From Colletotrichum lupini (lineage: Eukaryota; Ascomycota; Sordariomycetes; Glomerellales; Glomerellaceae): 64,000 bases of DNA. This document shows positions 30,361-41,887 of this stretch, piece by piece. Position numbers and translations under genes: made by a program. Position 1 is the stretch's first letter; every line of letters starts with the position of its first letter. The notes below the pieces were generated by a model. The model did no database searches. It had not been told where the DNA came from and saw only the letters and a program-made list of their open reading frames with translations. The stretch is taken from the NCBI RefSeq assembly GCF_023278565.1, contig NC_064677.1, positions 2,108,001 to 2,172,000 on the forward strand, read 5' to 3'.

Positions 30361-33300
30361 TCACTCGAGATTCTGCGCCTCGCACATCTGCTTATACATG
30401 CCCCCCTTGGCCACAAGCTGCGCATGCGTGCCCTTCTCCACAATCCTCCCGCCATAAAACACACAAATCACATCGGCATCTTTCACAGTCGACAACCGGT
30501 GCGCAACAGCAACCGTGATCCTCTCCCCGTCCCGCGCAGCCTCCTCCAGCGCGCGCTGCACAATCTTCTCCGACTCGGTGTCGAGCGCGCTCGTCGCCTC
30601 GTCGAGCAGCAGGATCTTGGGCTGGCGGATCAGCGCCCGCGCGATGGCGATGCGCTGCCTCTGTCCGCCGGACAACTGCATGCCGCTGCTGCCGCAGGGG
30701 GTCGCGAGGCCTTCAGGGAGCGACGAGACAAAGTCCCACGCGTTGGCTGCGCGGCAGGCCGCTTCGATCTGGGTGTCCGGGACGATTTCGTCCAGGGACT
30801 CTGCGTCGATCCCCAACGAAATGTTCTCGCGGATGGAGCCCTGGAAGAGGGTAGGCTCTTGCTGGACGAGGGCGACGATGTGGCGGTAGAGGCGGGGGTT
30901 GAGGTCCGACAGAGCCGCGTCGCCGTCGATGACGATGCTGCCTGTCGTCGGATCGTAGAAGCGTTCGAGCATGGCGATCATTGTGGATTTGCCGCAGCCC
31001 GAGGCGCCTACCAGGGCGACGAACTGGCCCTTTTTGATCTGGAGATGTGTTAGGCATGGTTTCTGTCAGGTACTTAGCGGGGACTCACTTCGAGATCGAC
31101 TGCGCGGAGGACATGCGCTTCGGGTCGTAGGGGGTAAGAGAAACGGAGCTGCTGGAAGTCGACCGAGGCGCCGGCCTTTGGCGCGGCGTCGCGGTTCTGG
31201 GGCGTCTCCTGGATGGACGGCTGGAGGTCGTGCAGCCAGAAGAGGTAGTTTGCGGCGTTGATGCCCTTAGTCATGCCTGGGAGGGTCAGAGTGTGTGACA
31301 TCACTAGCGGAGAAGATTCAACTTACTGCTCGAGTACTGGAACAGCTGCGACGCGGCCTGTCCGGAGAAGAATGTGCCCATGAAGGCGACGAAGAACTGG
31401 TACATTGTGATCTCGTTGAACGAGAGCAGCCGGCAGCCGTACCTATTCGAAAGTTAGCAACTAGATTGGGAAGACGCAGCACCCAAACTCACCAGAACCC
31501 GAGGGCCATGAAAAAGTACTCAATGGCCTGGGTCAGTCCAAACGCAACAGTCATGACGAAAAGGGGGCCAGTCGAAGCCCTCACGGCGTTGTCGAGCTCG
31601 TCAGTATACCTCTTCAACACCGACTCCTCGATAGCGAGAGACGAAACGGTCCTGATCGCCGTCACGGATTCGGACGCGATCGCCGCGCTCGCAGAGTACC
31701 GCTTCGACGTCTTGGTATCCAGGCGCGAGTCAAGTCTGACCTTGATATAGCCCGAGGACACCAGTGGCGGCATACCCGCGAGCACGACGACGAGACCCAG
31801 CTTCCAGGTCGTGGCGATAGCCAGGATACCGCACGCGATGACGTTCAGCGACGAGATGAGGATGAGGCCAATGTTGAAGCCCATGAGCTCGAGGATGGCC
31901 TGCGGGTTCGACTCGAGGCGACTGGCAAGCGCGCCCGTGTTGTTCTCGACGCGGTCAAAGAATTGCAGGTCCTGGCGGAGGAAATCGTTGAGGGACTGCC
32001 GGCGCAGCTTGTGATTGAGCCCCTGGGCGATGACGTTTGTGGCCCAGCCCATGACGAAGTAGCAGCAGAGCACGCCGAGGGCGAGGACGAAGAACATGAG
32101 GGAGTAGAAGTTGCCCTTGGTGATCATCTCGGAGCCCGTCATCGTGAAGACGTCGACGAGGTTGGCGATGACGAAGGACTGGCCGGGGAATGCGCCGGCG
32201 GCGACTATCACGGCCAGTAAGGTTGCGAGGTACGCCCACTTCAGCTCGGGCGTCTCGCGCACCATGCGGATGACGACGCTGATGAGGCCGATGGGCTTGT
32301 AATGATCAAAGTTGTCGCGCTCCTTCTGCGCCTCCATCCGCGTCTGGTCTGTCGTCCGGTACCGGCTCATGGTCTTCGTGAGCTCAATGTCCTCCTTCCC
32401 AGCAGCAGCCGCCGCCGTCACCGCTTCGTCGTCATCCTCCTCCGTCTCGGTAATGGATCCTTCCTCGGCCACGTTCAAGTTCTGCGCCCTCACGAGGCGG
32501 GTATACGCGCCGCCCTGCGCCAACAGGCCCTCGTGCGTCCCCTGCTCGACAATGGCGCCCTTGTTCATGACTACAATATTGTCCGCCTTGCGGATGGTGG
32601 CGAGTTTGTGGGCAATGACAATGGTCGTACGGCCCTCGGCGGCCTTGTCTAGGGCCTGCTGCACGACGCCCTCGGCGTGCGGGTCCAGGGCGCTGGTGGC
32701 TTCGTCGAGGAGGAGCACCTTGGGTTCCGAGATGATACTCCGTGCGATGGCGACGCGCTGCTTCTGGCCGCCTGACAGGAGGCCGCCGCGCTCGCCAATC
32801 ATCGTGTCGTAGCCTTCGGGCAGCTGGGAGACGAAATCGTGGGCAAAGGCGATCTTGGCGGCGTCCTGGACGCGGCGGAGCTGCTCCTCGCGGGGCGAGG
32901 ACTCCCACGGGGTTCCGACGAGGCCGTTGGCAATGTTGTCAAAGACTGTTCCCTGGAAGAGGACGGGTTCCTGCGGTTGTCAGAGTTGGTTCAAAATGTA
33001 GGTGCTTCTCATCTCACCTGCTGCACGAGCCGGACATTCTTCCTGAGCCAGTTGAGGTTCAGCTGGTCGATCGGCTGGCCGTCGAGCTTGATGGTGCCGG
33101 ACTTTGGATTGTACCACCGCTCAATCAGCCCGATGATTGTGCTCTTGCCGGAGCCGCTGGAGCCCACGAGCGCCGTCACCTTGCCCGCGGGCACGTGGAG
33201 CGAGTAGTTATCGAGGACCGTGACGCCGGGGCGCGTCGGGTACTCGAACGAGACGTTCTCGAGGTTGACGACGCCGACGGTCTCGGTGGGCTGGTGGCCC

Positions 33301-34544
33301 GACTTGTCAAAGGGGTTGATCTCGGAGACGCGGTCGATGAGCTTGAAGAGCTGAGCGGCGGCGGAGGCGGCGCGGGTGAATTCGATGATGTAGGGCGCCA
33401 GCATGGTCAAGCTCGTTGCGCCGATGACCACAGATAGGAGGACCCTGAAGCCTGTTAGCTTATGCTTCTGAAAGATGCTGCGGACTACTCACGTGAAAAT
33501 GTCTCCAGACTCGGTAATTTCGCCCCGGTTCAACATGTGGATGCCCTGCCAGAACGCCAGGGCGAAGCCGGCGTAGATGACAAAGTACTCAAACGAAAAG
33601 AGCACACCAAACAGGGCCGACTTCTTGTTGCCGATGCGGTGGGCGTCCTCGAGGAACCTGTCAAACTTTTGCACCAGCCGCGATCGGATCTCAAAGGCGT
33701 GAACGGTGCGCGCGCTCGAGAGGATGCCCTCGGAAAAGGAGCCCGCCTGGGCGTAAATGTCGAGGATCTTTGTCTCGAGGCCGGCTTCAATGGTAGAGAC
33801 GACGCCCATCACAATCAGAACCAGGGGCGCGATGCAGCACACGATGAGCGTGAGCTTCCACTGCGTGACGAAGGCGATGATGAAGGCCGTGACGAAGACG
33901 GCGAGCCCCTGGAAGGTCATGGCGAGCTTCTCGGCGATGCCGACCTGGATGAGGCGGCCGTTGGAGATGGCTTGGGTGGCGATGGAGCCGCCGGAGCCGA
34001 TGTCGTAGAAGGCAACCTCCTGGCGCAGGGCGGCGTGGAGGTAGGCGTGGCGGATGTTGCGCGTGATGCGGTAGGCGGAGAAGGTCGTCAGGGAGATGTA
34101 GCCGTAGGCGAGGACGAAGCGCGCGATGCCGAGGTAGACAAAGTAGAGGCTGAGATGTTAGCTTGTAGTGATGATGTGGGAATGAGCCGAGACGTACGCC
34201 AGCTTTGAGACTTCATTGCGAAAGTGTTGAGGGGTGGACTGGCCGGTGGTGAAGTCCTGGATGGTGGTGACGAAGCTGCCAAAGATCAAGTTTTGCAGGG
34301 CCACGCCGGCGCCGGCGCCCAGGGCGCATATTATCGCGATTGTTTGCAGGAGCTTCTCAAAGGGTCCCCCGAAGGAAAATATTCTCTGGGAGACGTCAGC
34401 ATTCTTGCAAAAAGTGAGAGTCGACGGTGACCATACCAAGTAGGCCTTGAACGCGCCGCCTTCTGCCTTGACAGCTTCGTTTGGCGAAGCAATGGCGGCG
34501 ACGGTATCCTCAGCCGGAGTGTGCTCCTTCTTTTCGGCCCCCAT
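30361..34544 (-). CDS. Full-length ABCB/MDR-type ABC transporter
   Basis: ATP-driven exporter of the plasma membrane or an internal membrane. Eight exons (34544-34437, 34385-34198, 34149-33493, 33444-33018, 32970-31493, 31442-31327, 31276-31089, 31038-30361); 1279 residues, the usual size. Layout TMD-NBD-TMD-NBD. NBD1: Walker A GSSGSGKST (about residue 412), signature LSGGQKQR, Walker B VLLLDEATSALD. NBD2: Walker A GASGCGKST (about 1064), signature LSGGQRQR, Walker B ILLLDEATSALD. Both sites look catalytically complete. Between the halves is an acidic linker (ITETEEDDDEAV). Intron 1 is 51 nt and stop-free, so retention would keep the frame. Substrate unknown; relatives carry lipopeptides, hydrophobic drugs or the yeast a-factor. 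It is divergent from a Zn2Cys6 regulator. Confidence 0.93.
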
Positions 34545-36488
34545 ATTGTGCGGCTGACGGGTGGTTCACCCCAAGATCTGATCGTCTGTGTCGCGTGGTG
34601 TGTTCGTACTATCAAGAAATGTGAGCCGGCGGGTTGGCTTCTCTTGTAGATGAGATGGGGAAAACCAGACGATGCAGGTTATATCATGCGGTGCACCTCA
34701 AGGCGAGCCAGAAGAATGTTTTCAAACGCGCATATTGAAATTTGAAGCTCGGATAATGGAACACGCAAACTCGAGCTGACTGATCGCCAACATAGCAGAG
34801 TCTCCGTCATTGAAGCTGCTGCTGCGAGGCCTTGGCTTCTCCCGCGGACCGCCGTCATGGAAGCGAGAACGCCCCACTCTTCGGCATAGTGGACCCCCCG
34901 CTTCGGTGCAGGAACGAGTGCGATTGGTTCGACTCCAGCTTGGCAGGCTCACAGCGGGGGCCGCGGGTTCATCGCGCCCGGACGCCCACTCCGCTGCTTT
35001 GCTCGGGGCGCGGTGCTCTCGGGGCGCGAGACGTCAGACAATGTCCAGATTTCCCTTCATCCCAAACCATTAAAGGCTAAAGGAGTTCCCCCTCGATCGA
35101 TGTGATGAGGTGTCACCGTGTCAGCAGGATGTTTTGGTTTGACCGAGTCCGACGTCGATGATGCCGATGACTCTTTCGCCGGACGGCGCGGTGAATATCT
35201 GGGACGCTACGGCGCCGCGCCGACACGTGGGGAGCGCTCTCTCCTCCGGGTTGAGCTACTTACGAGTCTCCGAACAGTTACCACAAAGACCGTACCTATG
35301 GACGGCATGTCGCCGTGACCAGCAGTGCCCTAGGTTGAGCAGACAGGTTGGTTTCGTGCCATGTGTCTCGGTCCATTTCGAAGATGGCATCCTCGATTCG
35401 GACAAAACAGCAAGCGGCAGATGCCCTCCATATAGTCCTGCCCGGCGCCATTCTGACCTTTGGCGCCGGAAGCCGAAAGGACAAGCGGACGCCGAACAAT
35501 GGAAAGACTCCGTACTTGCGCCGCCCATACTCCGTCCCCGTCAGAGATGCTGGTCCATGCCTCTCCCTGCCTATCACGGGCATTCACAGATCCAAATGCG
35601 TCCATGCCGGCGATGTGGCCCTGGCGTTGCCGGTGGGATACGTTTGAATAGACTACAACGGCGGCGCTAGAACGTGACAACACTGCGATTCCGTGATCGA
35701 CACGCTTTCTATTGGCGAATCACAGCTCTACAATTCCCTAGCTAGTTTCTACCTAAAGCCAGTGACCCCAGTTCAAATGCGTCTCTACAGCGGCCTATCC
35801 GGCGCGAACCACCATGTCTGCGCCTGGATGAGCCCTGAATCGCAGAGATGTGCCGTCACCCGGACCCCTGAAAGGGTCCATGGCAAGGGGGTGAGCACGG
35901 AGATCTGAATTACTAAAAATCGTGCATGCATTCTGCAACGAAGTGCCTTTGCTCCCACACCTCATATGTGTGCTAGAATCCCTTCTTTTTTCTCTCTCTT
36001 TTCCCCTTTCCAAAATATATCCTAACCGCGCATGCACATCGTACCCGTAAGGTGACCAATTCAAAGACGGGCAAGCCTCCAGCCTCGACTGCGGACAACT
36101 AGCGGCTGAGCCACAGCCACAGGGGCCGCCCTCTTGCTCCATAAAACCCGCCGGAAGCGGAACCCGCGCGCGCCGTTCCCGTCCTTCTTAGTTGCCCCCG
36201 GGCCGCGACCTCATCCCGCCGCGAAAGTTGGGAAGAGGTTCCGAACCATCTACGCCCGCTTGCTTTCTCGTGATCCCGTCCTCGTTCGGGCCCCGAATTC
36301 ACCCAGCCCCGGGCACAACGTCTCGCTTGGCATCTCTTTGTACAACACGACAATTCTAGATTTCGGATCTCTTCGATCCCGCCCCGCCGGATCCCCCTCC
36401 GAGAGTCTTGGACCCTTGCTCCTCGGGTACGACCTACCCTTAAAGTGAAGCCATCTGATCGCATTTGGAAATATCTAACCGAGCCGCA
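34545..36488. promoter_or_regulatory. Divergent upstream region, ABC transporter / Zn2Cys6 regulator
   Basis: 1.94 kb between the two start codons. The overlapping ORFs at 35.2-35.7 kb on both strands have no family features. Both promoters must lie here. A CGG(N)nCCG operator search was not possible by eye with confidence. Confidence 0.45.
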
Positions 36489-39288
36489 ATGGACACCGGA
36501 TCTTCTGCCGGGGCTGGTGCGGGTCTCTCCGCTGCTGGCGGCGTGGGCGGCGCCAATCTCCCCATCAAACGAGCGGTAAGTAGACCCTCATACTACCCAG
36601 TCGTTGTAAATCACGCCGAAACTAACTTACACATTTAGTGTGATGCTTGTCGTGCCCGTAAAGTACGTTGTCTCTCGTCCTTCATTGGCCCATGTCATCA
36701 TGTCACTCGACACCATCCATTGGACGTAGGGCTGACTGTGTGCTTCGTAGATTCGCTGTGATAGAGAAGAACCATGTGCTCACTGCCAGCACGCCGGCAT
36801 CGAGTGTAAGAACACATCGGGGCTCAAGCCCAAAGAGAAGAGAACTCGCATTCTCATCACCCCTCAATAGTCAGTCTCGCCTTTGCTCCCTTGCACCAGT
36901 TTACAACTCACACATCCCAGTGAGAAGAAGATCGACCTAATAGACCGCCGCCTCGACGGTGTAGTCCGCCTCCTCGAGGACCTAAAACTCCAGTTCCCCA
37001 TCCAAGCACCATCAGCAGCACCGTCAACCGCACCATCGGTCTCGGGATCAACCGCCACACCCGGCGGGGGAGCAGGAGGGGCAGTATCAGGGGGCCCGCC
37101 GGCGCCCATCCAGCTCAAGACGGTGGCTTCATCGTCCATCTCAACAACACCAGCCAGCACTTCCACGCAGCAGCAGCACACGACGGACCCCCTGGTCGAG
37201 GGCGAGTCCTCCATGACGGCCCAGTCCATCTTCGCCCACGACTTCCTCCGCAAGACCGTCGGCGACGGCTCCTCGGTGCTCGAGATGCGCGAGACCCTCG
37301 ACGCCCTGCACTCTCTCGTCGAGGCGCTCCGGCACCAGCCCGCGTCGCACGAGCTGACGTACCCGCAGGCGAAGCCCGTGGCCCGGCCGGCGTTTGGCGA
37401 GTGCGAGATGCCGCCCGTGCAGTCCGCCGTCAACATCATCCGCGAGGCAAAGGGTGCGTAGTCTCAGGTCACTATGCAGTTCAGGAAAGTCAGACTAACG
37501 TCTCAAATAGCCCAAAAGACGCTGGGCCTCGAGTGGGTGACGACGTTCCTCCACCCGGACCACTTCACCGACCTGGTCCTCAAGGTCTACTTCGCGCCGG
37601 CAGAGTTCAACGAGGCCGAGTTCATCATCGTCAACGCCGGCCTCGAGAGCCTGTACACCGACATGACGCAGTCCAAGACGGCCACGGCGCAGCTCAGGGA
37701 GGAGTGCGCCAAGATGGGCACCCTCTGCCGGGGGAACCTCCAGACCGCCCTCGCCAACCTGCCCCTGCACCTCCCGGCCACGATGGACATGATTGTTGCC
37801 CTCTTGTTTGGTGTAAGGTTCTACCCCACGCATTCTTCTTACATCCGTAGCTAACATCGTCAGGCCTACCACGCAATGGAAGTAGCAAAACCAAGCCTCG
37901 CCTGGACCCTCAACGTAGCCTCGGCCCAACTCTGCCAAACCCTAGGCTACCACCGCGCATCCTCATCATCGTCGTCCTCATCCACTCCCACTACAACAGG
38001 CACGGCAACAGGCCCAACCGCCGCAAACCCAGACGACGAGGAGTACAAAATCTTCCTCTTCTGGTCCGTCTACTTCATCGACAAGTCCCTCTCCCTCCGC
38101 CTCGGCCGCCCCTCGACGATCCAGGACTACGAAATCACGGCCCCCTACCCCTCGAGCGCCAGCAAGATGCACGGCGCCCTCATGAGCTACTTTTGCCTGT
38201 GGGTCGTTGTCTCGCGCATCCAGGGGAAGACGTACGAGCAGCTGTACAGCCCCGAGGCGGTTGCGCAGCCGAGCGCCGTGCGGGAGGCGAGGGCGAGGGG
38301 ATTGGCGGCGGAGCTGAGGAGGGTTACGGACCGGACGCAGGAGACGCATGTGAGTTGCTGTGATCGTTCGACCCACGAAGTTGTTGTGAGGTTGCTGACT
38401 ATTGTGGCCAACAGTCGCAGTATTTGAAGTCGGCCATCGAGGCGGTGGGAGAGAACACGATGGAGTTCTTCAACGTGTCGGACGAGGTGCTGAGACTATC
38501 GCTGATGACAATCATCTATCGCGCCGTCCCCTCGCCGCCCGGGTCCGCGACGACGTTTGGCACAGAGTGCATCAACGCCGCGAGGGCGACGCTGCAGCGG
38601 CACGAGGATTGCATGGCCATCATGGCGAAGGATGCGTACTACCTGTTTCCCATGTACATGAACTGGTGCGTCCTCTCTTACATTCCACTCTCCATGAATT
38701 CGTGCGTTCACACTAACAACGCCCAGGACCATCCTCTTCTCCCCCTTTGTCCCCTTCATCGTAATCTTCTGCCAGGTAATCGAAACAAGCGACACCTCGG
38801 ACCTCGCCCGGCTCCAGGGCTTCGTCGCCTCGATCCAGGGCGCAAAGGAGTTCACCGAGGCCTCGGCGCGGCTGTGCCGCCTCTTTCAGGTGCTTTACAA
38901 TGTCGCGTTCCGGTACGTCGAGATGCGGAGCCAGGGCGGCAGTGGGGGCGGCGGCAACGGGAACGACAGCAGCACGCAGCAGCAGCAGCAGCAGTCGGAG
39001 GAACAGGGCCAGGAGATGGACAAGTACCTCACGGCGCTCGGGTTCCCGCCGGCATCTGGGCATCCGCAGCAGCATGCACAGCAGCAGTCGTCGGACGTGG
39101 GGTCGGAGCAGATGTCGGGGATGACGGGCGGAGGAGCAGAGGACGGGATGAACGGTGCCGGCGTCGCGGGGTCGGGTGCGCTGAACCAGATGATGTGGAT
39201 GGGGAATGCGGCGCAGTTGGAGGATTGGTTTTATGGCAACCAGCAGATGATGGGGCTTGTTGAGGATGATGACTCGTTTTTGCAGTGA
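36489..39288 (+). CDS. Zn2Cys6 transcription factor
   Basis: Nuclear DNA-binding regulator. Eight exons: 36489-36575, 36639-36662, 36751-36869, 36921-37453, 37511-37812, 37864-38349, 38415-38665 and 38727-39288; 787 residues. The zinc cluster is CDACRARK|IRCDREEPCAHCQ..GIEC (spacing C2C6C5C2C6C), cut by an intron after RARK. Its first half sits on a 24-nt micro-exon. A linker with the KKIDLIDRRLDGVVRLLEDL coiled coil follows, then a Ser/Thr/Pro-rich stretch, and from about residue 250 the helical fungal transcription-factor domain (AKQTL-like start, YKIFLFWSVYFIDKSLSLRLGRPS motif). The tail has a Gln run and Gly/Met-rich sequence. Exon 7's acceptor has a second AG six bases on (ACAG|TCGCAG), which could drop two residues. 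Targets unknown; the divergent ABC transporter is a candidate. Confidence 0.88.
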
Positions 39289-41887
39289 GCGGTTTGGGGT
39301 GTAGACATTGTTTGGCGATGGAAAGGGGTTGGACATGGCGATAGACACTAGGTTTGTGACGGGGCATCATGGCCAACGGAAGACGAGGTTCATGTTTAAA
39401 AAGCCTACAGTGGGAAAAGGAACTCTGGACTGGAATCAGAAGAATACCATACAGTGCGGCTGGGAGTAGACCCAGCCCACACACATACATCGTCAACCCG
39501 TCCCGGTCACCCCCTCCCAAGCCTCATCACCATCCAGGTCAGCCTCATCTTGCTCAGTAGCCAAGCCAACCACAACCTCGACGGCCAACGACGGCCAGCA
39601 ACCACAGCCTTCATGACCAGCGCATCCTCCTCATACCACAAGCAAACGGGGGTCCAACTCCCTCGGGCGCCGTGGCCCAGTGGAACACTCAGCTGAGGAC
39701 GGGGGATTTCCACAAATCTCTAAGGAGATGGACCTCGACCTCTTGAGTTCGACTTCACTTTCAGGGTACTCTTTTTTTTTTTTGCACATTTCAAGTCTTT
39801 TCTGTTGTGTTTTGGGTTGCAACTGAGTTGGTTGTGTCAGCTGGTTGATCTGGTTGTGAACCATCGTTAGCTTGGAACTCCCTACTTGTCAACGAAGTTT
39901 TGACCATTTGGCGTCGCCGAGGAATTGACGACGAGTCGATTTGAGCCCTTCAGATGATGGGAAAAGGCTCAAAAAGTCCTTGGAGAAGACTTTGGCTGAC
40001 GCTAGGTTGTGGCTAGGAGATATAAAAGACTATGGATTTGGAGTCCTAGAGCAACTCTATCGATTGAGAAACTACACGCTACATGGATCAGATGGCATTG
40101 GGATGTTGTCAAGACAACCGGAAGTTAAATCAAACTTGATTGAAATTCTCTTCTAAGGTTGCCGAACGATCGCTCCCCTCTAGACGATGCCAATGGTACG
40201 AATGGTGTCGAGTATGGTAGCTCTCCACTGACCAATGACCAACCGGTTCAAAACATCATCTACCCCCTTCGGAACGTCGGGCCTCATTGGTTGTCTGTAT
40301 GTTCCATCTGCCTGCCGAATCTGCACTTGCGCTCTCTCTGCTTCGTCGCTCCGAACCAGCCGATGCACGTCTGTCTGCGCTGCCTTCCCTTCTGTGCGCT
40401 ACATGCATGCCATGCAATGCAAAGTCGCGGATAGCGTTCTCGTGTTTCGTGCATGTGACACGTTCGTCTTGACTTTTTGGACACTTTGCTATGGATCAAG
40501 TCATGACAGCAAGGCTTGGAGATTGATCTGTACTCCAGCCTTGGGTTGCCACGATGCTAAAAGAGGGTTTGGAGCATCACATTTTCCAGACTATAAAGAC
40601 GCTGACCAAAAGTCGTCTACATCAGAGCCGGAAGAGGCGGGATCTTGAAAAAGCCAGCTGCATGTCACTGAGACGCGGGAAACAAACACGGGACAGGAAC
40701 ATGGGCCAAGGGTGCTCGGCCTCCGTCTGGGAGAGCATTAATCAGCGCTCCATGAAGTCTATCAGTGTTTTAACAATCTCCCATCGGACGAGAAGGAAAA
40801 CTGGTCCCGATGGATAAAATGGTAAAAGGCACCTCCAGCTTGGGGAGAGCAGGGCTGGATCATTGCAGGCTTATCGGGCCTTATCGACTTATCGCGAGCT
40901 CGAAATGGCGGGGGATAAGACTACCTAGGTATCCCCCGTGTTTTAGCGCCGTGTTTAGTGCCCGCGGCCCCACACCCCGCACTGGAAGACTGGAGAAGAA
41001 GGGAAAAAAGGGGGGCGAGTACATACGGAGTACGGGGTACGGGGCCAAGCTGCAGCTCCTTTCCCTGCACGGAAGCATGCACCAGACCACTTCCACCAAC
41101 ACCTCACACCACCAATGACCACATCCGTCGAAAAGGTACCTGTCCAGTGCCTTTGAACTCCTACACAAGATGTACTCTACTTAGCGTCTGCGACATTGTC
41201 TTGCCTGAATTGTCCACCAGCTGTCCTCCCAGAAAGTACCGCACTTTCGTACCGCACATGCCAATGAGGGGAACCTTGGGACACAGCTGCGAAGGGGGGT
41301 AAAAGCCAACTTGGCAGACCGCGCAGACTACTCCAGACAACATCCTGCTCGGGTAGTGATTGGAGGAGCTTGGAGCTCGCGCTGCGACATCTGCGACACG
41401 CCTGAACCGATTCTGCACTTCCCGTCTTGGGATGCAACGAACCTGGGGGGAGAGAACAAGGATCCGGATGTGCGGGTGATGGGCGAGGGGAGGGGGGGGG
41501 GGGGGCAGCAGCCATCACCTCAGAGTAGTGACGAAGACGAGGACGAGCATGGAACAAGTCCAACGGCCGACCAAAACGTGACACAGTACAAGCCCGTTGT
41601 CTCGTTGTTCTCTTCTCTGGCTGCAAAAAGTCAATCCCAACTCTATCCAATTCACATCTTCCAACTTCCTCCTGCCCTCTTCTTCCTCCCATCTTCACCT
41701 CTCCCTATTGCGTACCGTCGCCTTCCCTTTGTCACAAGTCGACACGGTAGCTTGGAGCCGTTCCCGTTTCCCTGCCACCCAACCTCGTCGACCTCAGGCA
41801 GTGGTCGCGAGCAGATGAAAAGGCCCTGCCCGACATCCTCGTCGCCCCGGCTTCGTTAGCCTGGATGCTCGAAGCCTCGCCGCTGCA
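39289..41887. promoter_or_regulatory. Intergenic region upstream of transhydrogenase
   Basis: 2.6 kb between two plus-strand genes. It carries a GATA-motif cluster with an inverted repeat (listed separately), a TACGGAGTAC word at 41024-41033, a 14-G run at 41492-41505 and a pyrimidine-rich leader before 41888. A 71-codon stretch at 39941-40156 looks mildly protein-like but has no ATG and no neighbouring exon; I do not call it a gene. Confidence 0.5.
40870..40937. promoter_or_regulatory. Cluster of GATA motifs with inverted repeat
   Basis: CTTATC at 40870, 40880 and 40888, GATAAG at 40914, and a further GATA core in TATCCCCC (40930-40937). GGGGGATA (40910-40917) and TATCCCCC form an 8-bp inverted repeat around a CCTAGG palindrome. 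Five GATA cores in 68 bp suggest binding by a GATA factor (nitrogen, iron or light class), about 1 kb upstream of the transhydrogenase start. Confidence 0.45.

Noticed and set aside
34870..34950. Possible tRNA (GGTTCGACTCC box)
   Set aside because: No acceptor or T-stem pairing and no matching A box at the right distance.
28586..39288. Secondary-metabolite gene cluster around the ABC transporter and regulator
   Set aside because: No polyketide synthase, peptide synthetase, terpene cyclase or tailoring oxidase nearby.
39941..40156. 71-codon protein-like stretch
   Set aside because: No ATG, isolated, no family motif; could be a relic but unsupported.
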